A DNA stretch of 64,000 nt, from NCBI RefSeq assembly GCF_019649055.1, contig NW_026570370.1, forward strand, positions 62,001 to 126,000. Reading direction: 5' to 3'. Both the position numbers and the translations under genes were made by a program. Position 1 is the first letter of the stretch. Every line of letters begins with the position of its first letter. The notes beneath the pieces are model-generated. The model was not told where the DNA came from. It made no database searches and saw only the letters and a program-made list of their open reading frames with translations. Below, in pieces: positions 45,953-54,830 of the stretch. The DNA is from Paramacrobiotus metropolitanus. Taxonomy: Eukaryota > Tardigrada > Eutardigrada > Parachela > Macrobiotidae.

Positions 45953-46954
45953 CTATTTGTCGCTGCGCAAACTCCCGACCCACATCAGCGGATCGAAGAT
46001 CATTTGCAGTGAATACAGCGTGGACACCGCGGTGAAGACGGTGCCCGGTAGGCCGATGTGGAGGAACAATCCCATGAAGAAGAACGTCTGTATCGGTGCC
46101 CAGCACACCACCACACTGATAAACGTCAGCGTTAACACGACAAACGGCTTAACGGTTTTCCTTGGTGGCGATGGCTGCGTAGCGGTGGATTGGGGATTCT
46201 GCGTGGAAGTTTCTCTCCTAGCCGGTGTTGATTTTCTGGTGTTTACGGAAACACTGCGGCGACGTGAACTTCTCTTTTTCCACAGTTTAACAATAATGAA
46301 CACATACGCTACCATTATAATGAGCATCGGGAGGAGACCATTCACAATGTCATCCATTTTGTTAAAATCCAGGAAACTGGGAGAAATTTGTCCGCAATCT
46401 TGGTACTGCGCGTAGGAAGCCGGATGATACTTCAGTGAATCGATCAAAAATAGCGGAAGATTAACAAGATGGACGTAGATAACAGCGCCCAGACAGATGC
46501 ACACAGCCAAGCGTTTAGTGTGGCGCTCGCGGTAGGAGATGGGAAAGGCTACGGCCCACACCCGGTTGAGGGAAATGAGGACGTGGAAGATGACTGGCAT
46601 GACACTCGATACTTTGTTGTATATGTACAGCACGCACACAGAATAACCGGTTGCCTGGTAGATGAAATATAGTTCGTCAAGGATTGCCATGGGACGCGAT
46701 ACGAGGTTGGAGAGGAACAATGCCAACAGGTACACACTGAAAGGGTCGATGTACGCCGGGATGAAGCAGTGGACGAGGAGGACGGCGGCATTCAGAAGGA
46801 GGGAAAAGACGGAGATGAGCAGCTTCACGATAAGAAGCGGTGTCCATCCCGTGGCGGACCGACGTAGCGTTCCGTAGGTCGAGTTGGAGATTAACCCGTT
46901 TAAGAAATGGTTGCCCGTCGTGTTGAGGTACGTTGTATTGATGGAATTAAGCAT
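45953..46954 (-). CDS. Orphan class A-like GPCR, intronless paralogue
   Basis: This is a single uninterrupted frame of 333 residues, closely similar to the two-exon receptor at 16000-17412. Shared blocks include ATGWTPLLIVKL, CFIPAYIDPFSVYLLALFLS, HVLISLNRVWAV, FPISYRERHTKRLAV, CWAPIQTFFFMGLFLHIGLP and FDPLMWVGSLRSDK. It lacks the intron at SLNR-VW, and four residues (FYIL in the other copy) are deleted at the TM2/loop boundary (LSNL-VSRP). I start at the ATG at 46954, since the frame extends two codons further without an ATG. It lies inside the inverted-arm segment. Intron loss with an open frame fits a retrocopy, though simple intron loss is possible. No poly(A) tail is visible. Confidence 0.85.
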   Translation of the reverse strand: MLNSINTTYLNTTGNHFLNGLISNSTYGTLRRSATGWTPLLIVKLLISVFSLLLNAAVLLVHCFIPAYIDPFSVYLLALFLSNLVSRPMAILDELYFIYQATGYSVCVLYIYNKVSSVMPVIFHVLISLNRVWAVAFPISYRERHTKRLAVCICLGAVIYVHLVNLPLFLIDSLKYHPASYAQYQDCGQISPSFLDFNKMDDIVNGLLPMLIIMVAYVFIIVKLWKKRSSRRRSVSVNTRKSTPARRETSTQNPQSTATQPSPPRKTVKPFVVLTLTFISVVVCWAPIQTFFFMGLFLHIGLPGTVFTAVSTLYSLQMIFDPLMWVGSLRSDK

Positions 46955-48167
46955 GATCAATAAAATTATCGGTGAATATAAGCAGTGCGGAAGGGGATTA
47001 CTGTGTTGAACAGGAGGATTTTGGTGACCGTCATATAATGTGGAACGTGAGTTCCGACTGCTTGGAAGAACAATTTCGCGGTCGATAGGAACATGCTGTC
47101 ATGCTGAGAATGCAATCTTGAGGGTGTGCATCATTTTCCGGGAACGTGTTCCATGAAAACTGGAACTGCCAATTTCCGTTTGATCTCGTGTTATGGAAGT
47201 CCATTTATTTCCCTAATTTGAGATGATTCTTATGACAATACCGTATCATTCAAGCGACAAACCATATTGTTCCAGAGGCGCCACACTGAGATGGCTGCGA
47301 GTGTAATTAGTGTTGACAGGAGAATGTGATTCTTTAATTTTGGCTTCCTTACTTAGTATCCCATTTGCAGAATCCGCGTGGATCGAATTTTCGTGCATTT
47401 CTCATATATCATAATTAGATATGAAACTGTTCTGTGTTGATAATTCACCTGTAACCGGCAAGCAGATATCCGGAGATGTAGCGCCTCGGGAAACAACTTT
47501 CTGTGGCGTGTGATCTAACGCCTGTTTGAGCAGTGCGAGCAAAATTGCACGTATCAGGGGGTACATTTTGCGTAAATGCGCACTGCAGCTGATATGAAAT
47601 AATTTGGCTCCGTTCCGAATGGCAGTTCTTAACGCGGATCATGGTTATGGTTTTATTAACCACACATGATCCACGCTATTCGAGCTTTTCTAGTGACTGC
47701 GATTACCTTATTCTAGAGACTGGCTTTACTAGTTTTTAAATAATACTAGCGGTGATTGTCGACCACATCACTGCACCGAACGCGAGCGATAACCCACTGG
47801 CAACTCTTACGCATTTCCAGCGCCAGTTCAGCACTACTAGTAAGTGTAAGTTTGTACAACAGCCCTTGCGCAGATATGCTGTGTCTGTACATAACACTGA
47901 AGAACGGATCGATGTGTTGAATTACAGCATTTTATTAGCAAGTTTAAAAAGGTCACGGATTAATGTGATAAATTATGGTAGTTTTACCAACCACATCAAA
48001 AATTCTTGTCGTATTAACACATTTCCTTCAATGTCGAAGAAGATATTGATCGAATTCATTTAGTATATTATTATTCCAAACACATTTTGATATGAGGGTA
48101 GAAATGGACAAAACGACGCAGTAAAGGAACAGTAACACAAACCGGCTCAAAACCAAACACTAGGAAA
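46955..48167. other. Intergenic
   Basis: No gene is supported. The frames at 47445-47663 and 47752-48063 have no recognisable content. Sequence just left of 48168 is the 3' untranslated part of the retrotransposon, but its exact end is not clear. Confidence 0.4.
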
Positions 48168-50996
48168 CTAGCAGATCAAAAACAAACCATCGAGCTGATG
48201 CTGCTTCTCGACCGTTCCTAGTACACAAGCAGCATTACCACGCTGAATTTCAATGCTCAACCGTTGCAACAGAAAATGCTTAGCACGCGTTTCTCCAGTC
48301 TGCTCCCTTATGCGTCTGGCCAGATCGTTAATAAAATCCATGGTGAGGGGTCCGCAGCTGCCCATTGTTTCTAACGCGACCGGCTGGAAATTGTACTGAT
48401 CAAGAAAGTCAGCATACTTGCCGCATTTCCGGTGTTCGGCCGCTTCTGCTGCAGCACCAGCATGATCGGATGTCTGACCAATATAAGTCATTGCAAACGT
48501 GTCGGCCACAGTAACGTCCCACACCAACGCTTTGCCGTTTTTCCAGGGATAGTGTGTTAATCCATCCGGACGCTTGCCATTTCTTTCCAACCCTGAAGGT
48601 TCACGAATGGAAGTTATCTTCGCTGATCCGAGAGCTCTCTGAACGACATCATTCAAATGCTCATGCCGCGGAATTCTTCCCTTACTTCTCTTACACGACA
48701 GACCGTGGCGGCCAAATTGATCAACCATATTTCCACAAATACATCTGTGCTCACTGCAGATAATGGCACCCAAGCGTAACGCCACTGCGATTCTCACTGC
48801 CGCATCATCCAACAAGTTTCCTAGGCTGGCTACAGGCAAAGCTGACAACCAAGCAGCTGACTCTTTCATGGAGATTGCCAACAAGCGTGCTTTATCGATA
48901 ACGTCGGCACTCTCCAATAAAGACCGATGCTCCTTGGCGTACACAATTGCCGTCCACGCAGACTGATAGCGACGCTGTTGTTCGGGTGGGGGCGTTTCAG
49001 CATATTTCTCACAGAACTTGTCCAGGCACAGTTCAATATCACCTTCAGCATCTCCAGGCACGATAGCGGTTACAAGTGCTTTTGTGGCATAACGCGACGA
49101 TAAGTAGGCAGGCATGGAGATTTCCTCTGCTCGTGGGAGTCCTAGTCCGCCCAACCGGTCAGGCAGTGAGGCTTGCTTCCAGGTAATTTCCAACATTTGG
49201 ACGTTAGTAACCTCCTCCGCTTTTTTCTTTATGGCGTTGTCGAATTCATGAAGCTTTTCCGGGCATTTCCAACACGGCGAACACCTAAGTGTGAACAACA
49301 ACCTGGGCAGCGACAGACTATTCTTAAGTAAGTACAAAGACTGATGAGCTGGTAACACACCAAGAAGATCGGTCAGTCGTTGGATCTGACCGATCTTGCC
49401 ATCCAGCACTCGCCCAATTGCCCAGTCAGTCAGCGGGGCGCCCAATAGTTCCAGCTTGTCTTCCGTCACCCACTGGATTCCGGGCGCTACCTCGCTGAAC
49501 ATCTGAAAAATTTCCTCCTGTTCTGCCAGCGTTCCACCGGTCATGAACAATTCGCACTTGTTCGGGTTGATTTGCAGTCCAATTTCCAACGCGCAGTTAA
49601 CTACGGTCCTAAAGTCTGATAACACACAGATCGCAGATCCTCCCATCGTTGCATCGTCCAAATACCAAACGTTAAATGGGGACCGCATTCCTTTTGAAAG
49701 CTCATCTGTACACAGGCAAAACAATAACGGTCCCAACGGATCTCCTTGCTGGATACCGTTGGCTGATAAAATAATATTTTCACCACAAAACAAAAAAGAT
49801 GAGCCACCGTATGCTGCATGCAAAAAGGCGTAATACTGGGGGATCACTTCAGCCGTTTTCTTCAACATGACATCTCTTCGCACGGTGTTGAATGCGTTGG
49901 CGAAATCTATCTTTTGAAGCACTTGAACACCGTCGGCTTCTTTTTCCAGGAATTTTCGTGCAGAATGCACTGCTACTTCAGCACCACCACGCGTTCCGTA
50001 GCCAAGCTGAACAGGACGGAACAGCTCACCCATCTGGTCCTGGACACGTTGTCCGATCAGCTTACTGAACAAGCGTCTTAAGGTACATCCACATGCGATT
50101 GGGCGAATTCCACCGGATTTTTTCTTAAGGGGGGTTAATATTGCTCCAAAAAATACCTTTCTGGTAGCTGCTGGCATTTTTCCCGCAAGAACCACTTTAG
50201 CCAGTTTTGCCAACGCGGATGAGAGGTGCGAACTTGTTTCCCCTGGCACACTCAACATGTCTTTGATATGCTGCGGCCGTAGACCGTCAGGGCCAGCTGA
50301 AGAGCCTGCAGGGAAAGACTTAACAGCACACAGAATGTCGTCAACAGAAACATCGTGTGTTACGTGGGGAACATCACAGACCGTTGTATCCAGATCCGCT
50401 GGTGGATCTGGATGTTTTTCCTTAAGCGCCCTTATAACTTCCTCCGAAAGATCAGCAATGGTGTCTTCGGAGGTGAGTATCTTGACGGCTCCACTAATGT
50501 CTCCATCCTGAAGCTTCGTGTCAACGGCTTTTCGGAGAGCTTCGTCGGATGATCGTTTTTTTCGTGACTTACGAGCAGCTTTCTGTGCATCCAGTGGTTT
50601 GCCAGCCAAATTGGCTTTGACAGCGCTTGCCAGGGACGGGCCTCTGCCAGATTTCCCAGGAGGAGCGTGGAGATTGTCAAAAGCAAACAAAAGCAACTTC
50701 GACCAGGAGTCTTCATCGTTCCGTGCGCATACATCTTCCACAATCTTCGTGTACGCTTCAGCGCATGCCCGTCTGGCTCCTACTGGGATACGTCGAAGAA
50801 TGGCATGCTGCCTCCGTCCCGCGAAAATTCGCTCCTCAAGGGTTTGTGTGGGAACTGCAGCAGTAGACGCACCTGCTGGCACTGGCGCCTGTAGAGTTTT
50901 CGCCCTAGCAGTTCGACAGACTCCAGAATCCCTGTGTGACTTCAAGCCATGGTTTGTCACAAGAGATTTCCCACACAGATCACAAATAAAAACCAT
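48168..50996 (-). CDS. Non-LTR retrotransposon protein: zinc finger, reverse transcriptase, restriction-like endonuclease
   Basis: This is one open frame of 942 residues. Residues 5-27 form a C2HC finger (CDLCGKS..H..H....C). The RT domain lies at roughly 220-520, with AGPDGLRPQHIKDML, KIDFANAFNTVRR, GIQQGDPLGPLLF and a YLDD catalytic box instead of the commoner YADD. The C-terminal region has a CxC..H..C zinc knuckle (CICGNMVDQFGRHGLSC), then GKRPDG and LVWDVTVADTF, the pattern of the PD-(D/E)XK endonuclease of R2/CRE-type elements. The protein copies its RNA at a nicked chromosomal target. No frame breaks are seen, so it may be active or recently so. The 5' and 3' ends of the element and its target site are not resolved. 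An older relative is at 19150-19725. Confidence 0.85.
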   Translation of the reverse strand: MVFICDLCGKSLVTNHGLKSHRDSGVCRTARAKTLQAPVPAGASTAAVPTQTLEERIFAGRRQHAILRRIPVGARRACAEAYTKIVEDVCARNDEDSWSKLLLFAFDNLHAPPGKSGRGPSLASAVKANLAGKPLDAQKAARKSRKKRSSDEALRKAVDTKLQDGDISGAVKILTSEDTIADLSEEVIRALKEKHPDPPADLDTTVCDVPHVTHDVSVDDILCAVKSFPAGSSAGPDGLRPQHIKDMLSVPGETSSHLSSALAKLAKVVLAGKMPAATRKVFFGAILTPLKKKSGGIRPIACGCTLRRLFSKLIGQRVQDQMGELFRPVQLGYGTRGGAEVAVHSARKFLEKEADGVQVLQKIDFANAFNTVRRDVMLKKTAEVIPQYYAFLHAAYGGSSFLFCGENIILSANGIQQGDPLGPLLFCLCTDELSKGMRSPFNVWYLDDATMGGSAICVLSDFRTVVNCALEIGLQINPNKCELFMTGGTLAEQEEIFQMFSEVAPGIQWVTEDKLELLGAPLTDWAIGRVLDGKIGQIQRLTDLLGVLPAHQSLYLLKNSLSLPRLLFTLRCSPCWKCPEKLHEFDNAIKKKAEEVTNVQMLEITWKQASLPDRLGGLGLPRAEEISMPAYLSSRYATKALVTAIVPGDAEGDIELCLDKFCEKYAETPPPEQQRRYQSAWTAIVYAKEHRSLLESADVIDKARLLAISMKESAAWLSALPVASLGNLLDDAAVRIAVALRLGAIICSEHRCICGNMVDQFGRHGLSCKRSKGRIPRHEHLNDVVQRALGSAKITSIREPSGLERNGKRPDGLTHYPWKNGKALVWDVTVADTFAMTYIGQTSDHAGAAAEAAEHRKCGKYADFLDQYNFQPVALETMGSCGPLTMDFINDLARRIREQTGETRAKHFLLQRLSIEIQRGNAACVLGTVEKQHQLDGLFLIC

Positions 50997-51051
50997 GTTG
51001 ATAGAATATCATCATCATATCTCTCATTTCCCTTTGTTAAGCTAATTAAGC

Positions 51052-51293
51052 CACAGGGTCCGCTGGTGGCAGGTTCGGAATAATGGAAGGGAATAATGGG
51101 ATATTTGAATTGGCTACCAACATCACTAATAACACAGGCTCCGCTAGTGGAAGGCTCGGAATAATGGAAGGGGATAATGGGATATTTGAATTGGCTACCA
51201 ACATCACCAGTAACACAGACTCCGCTGGTGGAAGGCTCGGAATAAATTCAGGGAATAATGGGATATTTGAATTGGCCACCAACATCAGCAACA
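51052..51293 (+). CDS. Exon encoding a 27-residue repeat, partial gene
   Basis: Three 81-bp tandem units encode GRLGIMEG-D/N-NGIFELATNI then T/S-NT-x-SA-x-G. The exon ends with a good donor (AACAG-GTAAGC, 51294) in phase 2, which argues for use as an exon, not a simple minisatellite. The acceptor may be at 51049-51055. The minus strand is also open, with repeated LVMLVANSNIPL, but has no splice logic. It lies between the retrotransposon's start and the chimeric gene at 51980-52465, and could be an upstream exon of the latter. Confidence 0.4.
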
Positions 51294-51979
51294 GGTAAGC
51301 AGTAATCATTATTGCACTTGAAATCGAGGGTGATCATTATTACAGCATTATACGGGCATCTCGTAGGAAAGGGCAGTGCATTTCGCGGTTTTGTGGTTCT
51401 GGCTCTGCTGTGGGTTGTGTATACTCTGCTATGGAGCGCGTGCTCTTGGCGATCGGTGCAAATTTTATATTTCGATAATACTCATTAAATACCAACTACT
51501 ACCCAAAGAATCATGGGGTCTGGAACCCGTGTCATGAGATCTAAAAGTGCCTATTTACTTTGCCGGTCAACGCGCCGGAAATTTGGCTCTACATATCGGC
51601 AACAGCTTCAGCAGACATAACCGTACGTGCGGTTCATGATTCTTACAGTTCAGTTAGTGACGATGCCGGTACAACGCTTCCATGGATTTGTAGGAAATGC
51701 TGCGCTCGCAAATGACGGTTTTTGATACTAAGACTGAAACGAAAAGATCACTCGACAATCTGAACGTTGGTATTAAAACACTGTAACTCCGCAGCTCAAC
51801 ACTTTCTCATCAGCACGAGGGCGTTTGCCGCTCATTAAGTGGTAGACCAGCTTATTTTATTGTACAGTTATTGGACCGCGGACCAACTAGCCTATTTCAA
51901 AATAACCATATAAATTTCATTTTAATATCATATTATTATAAAAACATTTCATTTACTCACAGGAAGTGGCCTTTTACAG
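51294..51979. other. Probable intron or intergenic stretch
   Basis: I see no gene or repeat between the 27-residue-repeat exon and the RUSC-derived exon. Confidence 0.35.
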
Positions 51980-52465
51980 ATTTATGGGAAGATTTACTGG
52001 ATACGTTAAACTGTCTAAAATTCCCGCCGGGTTCCTCCGCTCGGAAACCTTCAGAACCGGAATCCCTATCACTGTCCAGCAGCGCCATCCAGCCATCCAG
52101 TTTTTTCAACAGTTACCTGCATATGCAGGTAACTCTGATACTTACTGCATATGCATGTTTTTGGCTGTTTTCTTTATTGGCTGTTTTGGTTTTAAGACGG
52201 TAACGTTAACGTTACGTGCTGACTGTTGTTAGTAACGTATCTTCGATTTCAGTTCGATGCGTTGAAGAAAAACGTTCAAGAACGTTCCAAGCTCGTTCAA
52301 GAACAAGTGAGGAATAACTTCAAAAACGCGATGGCTGACGTGAACGCGTTGAAGGCGACTAAAGCTGAACAGGACAAAACGATCCGAAAGCTGGAGACGC
52401 AAGTCCGCGAACAAGAGAAACGAACTGCCGAACATGAGAAAAAAATTGGAAAGCTCGAAAAGTAG
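51980..52465 (+). CDS. Chimeric gene: RUSC-derived exon joined to a coiled coil
   Basis: Exon a (51980-52128) follows an acceptor CTTTTACAG and encodes DLWEDLLDTLNCLKFPP, RKPSEPESLSLSSSAIQP and FFNSYLHMQ. It is a copy of the start of the last exon of the RUSC-like gene (from 59001). Its donor lies in the palindrome CATATGCAG-GTAACT. Exon b (52253-52465, acceptor GATTTCAG) joins in phase 0 and encodes a heptad-rich helix (QERSKLVQEQVRN, KLETQVREQEKR) to a TAG stop. The same frame continues beyond the stop as ISELKNQVAVLLKVN, so the TAG may be a truncating mutation. It is probably a duplicated gene piece. The 5' exons are not established. Confidence 0.5.
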
Positions 52466-52943
52466 ATCAGCGAACTGAAGAATCAAGTTGCCGTACTACT
52501 GAAAGTTAATATTGGGTCGGCAGTTTGAAGTCATTGCTGGAACAGTACGAGCGGTGTTAATGTTTGTTTTCGTTCTTATTGTATTATTGATGATTCTCAG
52601 TCGTCGTTTGTGATGGACCAAAATTTGTTAATGGACAGGCTCATTAATTGTTACTTCGAATAACGTCATCGTGAAGGACCAAATGTATTTTGTTAACGGA
52701 CAACTATTCCTTTTCTCGAGACTGCTTTTTCGAATAAAATTAATATGACTTGGTCACATGGTATTGCTTCGCTTTGCACGGACTACGAACCACTTGGCAC
52801 TGTAATAAATGAACTGAACAACTTCCAAATGCATGCAATTTAGTTACCGTTTCCACAAAACCTGCACGTGCAGGTGTTAAATAAAAATCATTCCTCTCAA
52901 CAACCTGCAGGTGCAGGTTTTTTGTCATTCCGTATGTGCTTAC

Positions 52944-53102
52944 CGTATGCAGATGTTCAATGGGCCAGGTCAATTGCATCTGGGTAACCATTGCGCGTCG
53001 GGTAACGGAGAAACGCGTAAAAATCTGTCCATGACTCAGCGAAAAATTTATCGTCCAATCGTAAGTCGAGTACGCTTCCGTGGCAAGAAAGAAACTGAAC
53101 AT
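52944..53102 (-). CDS. Second exon-like frame of the arm, intact right copy
   Basis: Acceptor TTTTTCAG and donor GTAAGC bound a 53-codon phase 0 exon (MFSFFLATEAYSTYDWTIN, SLSHGQIFTRFSVTRR, QLTWPIEHLHT). I do not recognise it. The left copy is frameshifted. It may be an element exon or part of a host gene swept into the duplicated arm. Confidence 0.35.
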
Positions 53103-53457
53103 CTGAAAAATTGAAGTGGAACCCAAAATTTTATTTTTGATGCTTTAATGTGGACCTACTATTATTATACCGGGCGCGACCTACTGACCTACTTTTATGT
53201 GTTTTATATGTAACTTTTCTTCCTGAATCTAAAAATGTTGGTCCCGACTGAGGAAACTCAAAACTTCCAGAGTTACAGACGAAAACAGAAAATATGGCGC
53301 AACTCACCAATACTACGTACTTACTGTGTTATAACATAGGCTAAACAGTAAAAGAGTAAAACTATAACAAAACAGGATTCAAAACTAGCATTCGGCGACG
53401 TAAAATGGCGTAACAACAATTTGTCATCATATAGTAGCAGTTTTTCACCATATGATT

Positions 53458-54143
53458 TCACATTTCTTCGCTGGCGTCAGAGTCTTCGTCTTGCACTTCG
53501 TTGCCTTCTTCATCTAACTCGCAGTCGCACTGTTCCTCAGTTTCATGGGCGGGATTACTGCAATACTTCATCCATTCACACAGATAGTCATAGTACACAC
53601 TATGATGGGGTTGTTCTTCTATGTCCCGTATACCGTACTGCCCGATATGAGACATCATAGTCGGCAGATGACACTGGGGAGCGGAGCCGGAGTTATTTCT
53701 GTGGTAAATAAACTCCTCGAGGCATAACCAAAACCGATTGTACGTAAACCCGTTGTGCTTGCGCACCTGCCGTCGCAGTTGGGATATAACGCCTTCGACA
53801 CGGTTTGAAGAAACCACAGTCCCATCTGGATCGACGCGGCCGAACTCCCCGATGGAGTGATTTACGCATAAATGGCGATAATTTCCCACTTCGGAATCAG
53901 TCCATAAACCGCCGCACTGTCAGTATGGGCAATACTTCCTTCAGCCATATGACGCTGAAAAATGGGCCGGATGGTATCCGCATTCGCGTGAATGATGTGA
54001 TAAATAACAACTCTGTTTGATCCTTCTTCGCAGAAAACCAGAAGTTGAACCTTCTTATTCGACTTCCCACCATCCCGATTAGGAAGCTTCATCCCTAGCG
54101 TCGGATTTCCGCGTGCGTACTTCCTCTTACGACCAACAAAAGC
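53458..54143 (-). pseudogene. Merlin/IS1595-like transposase, frameshifted right copy
   Basis: It is the same as the left copy (39513-40199) except that one G of the run in KWGN (53884-53887 region) is missing, breaking the frame between VYGLIPKW and NYRHLCVNHS. The catalytic Asp block and the Glu block therefore lie in different frames. Everything else appears unchanged, so the loss is recent. Confidence 0.8.
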
Positions 54144-54160
54144 CTAAAAAATTTAATAGA

Positions 54161-54319
54161 ACCTAAGAAACCTAAGAAACCTAAGAAAACTAAGAAACCT
54201 AAGAAACCTAAGAAACCTAAGAAACCTAAGGAACCTAAGAAACCTAAGAAACCTAAGAAACCTAAGAAACCTAAGAAACCTAAGAAACCTAAGAAACCTA
54301 AGAAACCTAAGAAACCTAA
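54161..54319. repeat. (TTAGGTTTC)n tract, right arm, about 17.5 units
   Basis: This is the reverse complement of the tract at 39364-39495, with three additional 9-bp units on the outer side of the GGTTCC variant. Confidence 0.9.
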
Positions 54320-54776
54320 CCTTTCAGGGACCTAGCACCAAGGGACCTTTCAGTGGTAAACTGGTGGATAATGTCATCCACGAGCGAGGCTGGGGGGATA
54401 CTGAGTAAGCGAAGTCCAAAATGAACGACATTTTTAAAACTCTTAACAATACCCTTTTTAACTGAATACAAACGCGAACTGCGATTAAGTAGAAAAACAA
54501 AGAATCAGTACGATGATAATAAGGTCAAACATGGCGGGCATCTTTAAAAGTAGCCGCTAATGCGTACATAGCCCACGCCCACTTGACGTAAGCATTACCC
54601 TCCGAACGAAAGTTACGTGGTTCCACCACAAACTGGCACTGCAAATGCGTAAAAGCTATGATGAGGCTATGCATGACACATGAAAATTAATTTTCTAACA
54701 AAATTTTTTTTTGTTGTTTTTTTGTGTTTTCCTCACTCGGAAATATTTTTTATGTACAAATAAAGGTCCCGCGGGT

Positions 54777-54827
54777 GATATCGTAAATTGGCGGGCGCGC
54801 TTCGCGCGCCCGCCAAATTACGATATC
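54777..54827. repeat. Terminal palindrome of the right arm
   Basis: It is the exact reverse complement of 38855-38905. Gene C sequence starts three bases beyond it. Confidence 0.9.
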
Positions 54828-54830
54828 ATC

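Larger units (their letters stand above)
38852..54830. mobile_element. 16-kb segment bounded by 2.3-kb inverted transposon arms
   Basis: The left arm (38852-41170, 2319 bp) and right arm (52485-54830, 2346 bp) are near-identical inverted copies. Their 27-bp length difference is explained by three extra 9-bp units in the right arm, and two single-base deletions, one in each arm, cancel. Both outer ends start GATGATATCG and then a 51-bp palindrome. The 11.3 kb between them holds a GPCR, a non-LTR retrotransposon, MITEs and a chimeric gene. No matching target duplication flanks the pair (TAAATTAA on the left, CGAGTTTTG on the right). So this may be one composite insertion with degraded flanks, two insertions, or an inverted duplication. 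Confidence 0.65.
52485..54830 (-). repeat. Right inverted arm
   Basis: This is the inverted copy of 38852-41170. Its inner boundary (AAGTTGCCGT) falls inside the coiled-coil frame that continues from exon b of the chimeric gene. Its outer end abuts gene C. Confidence 0.9.
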
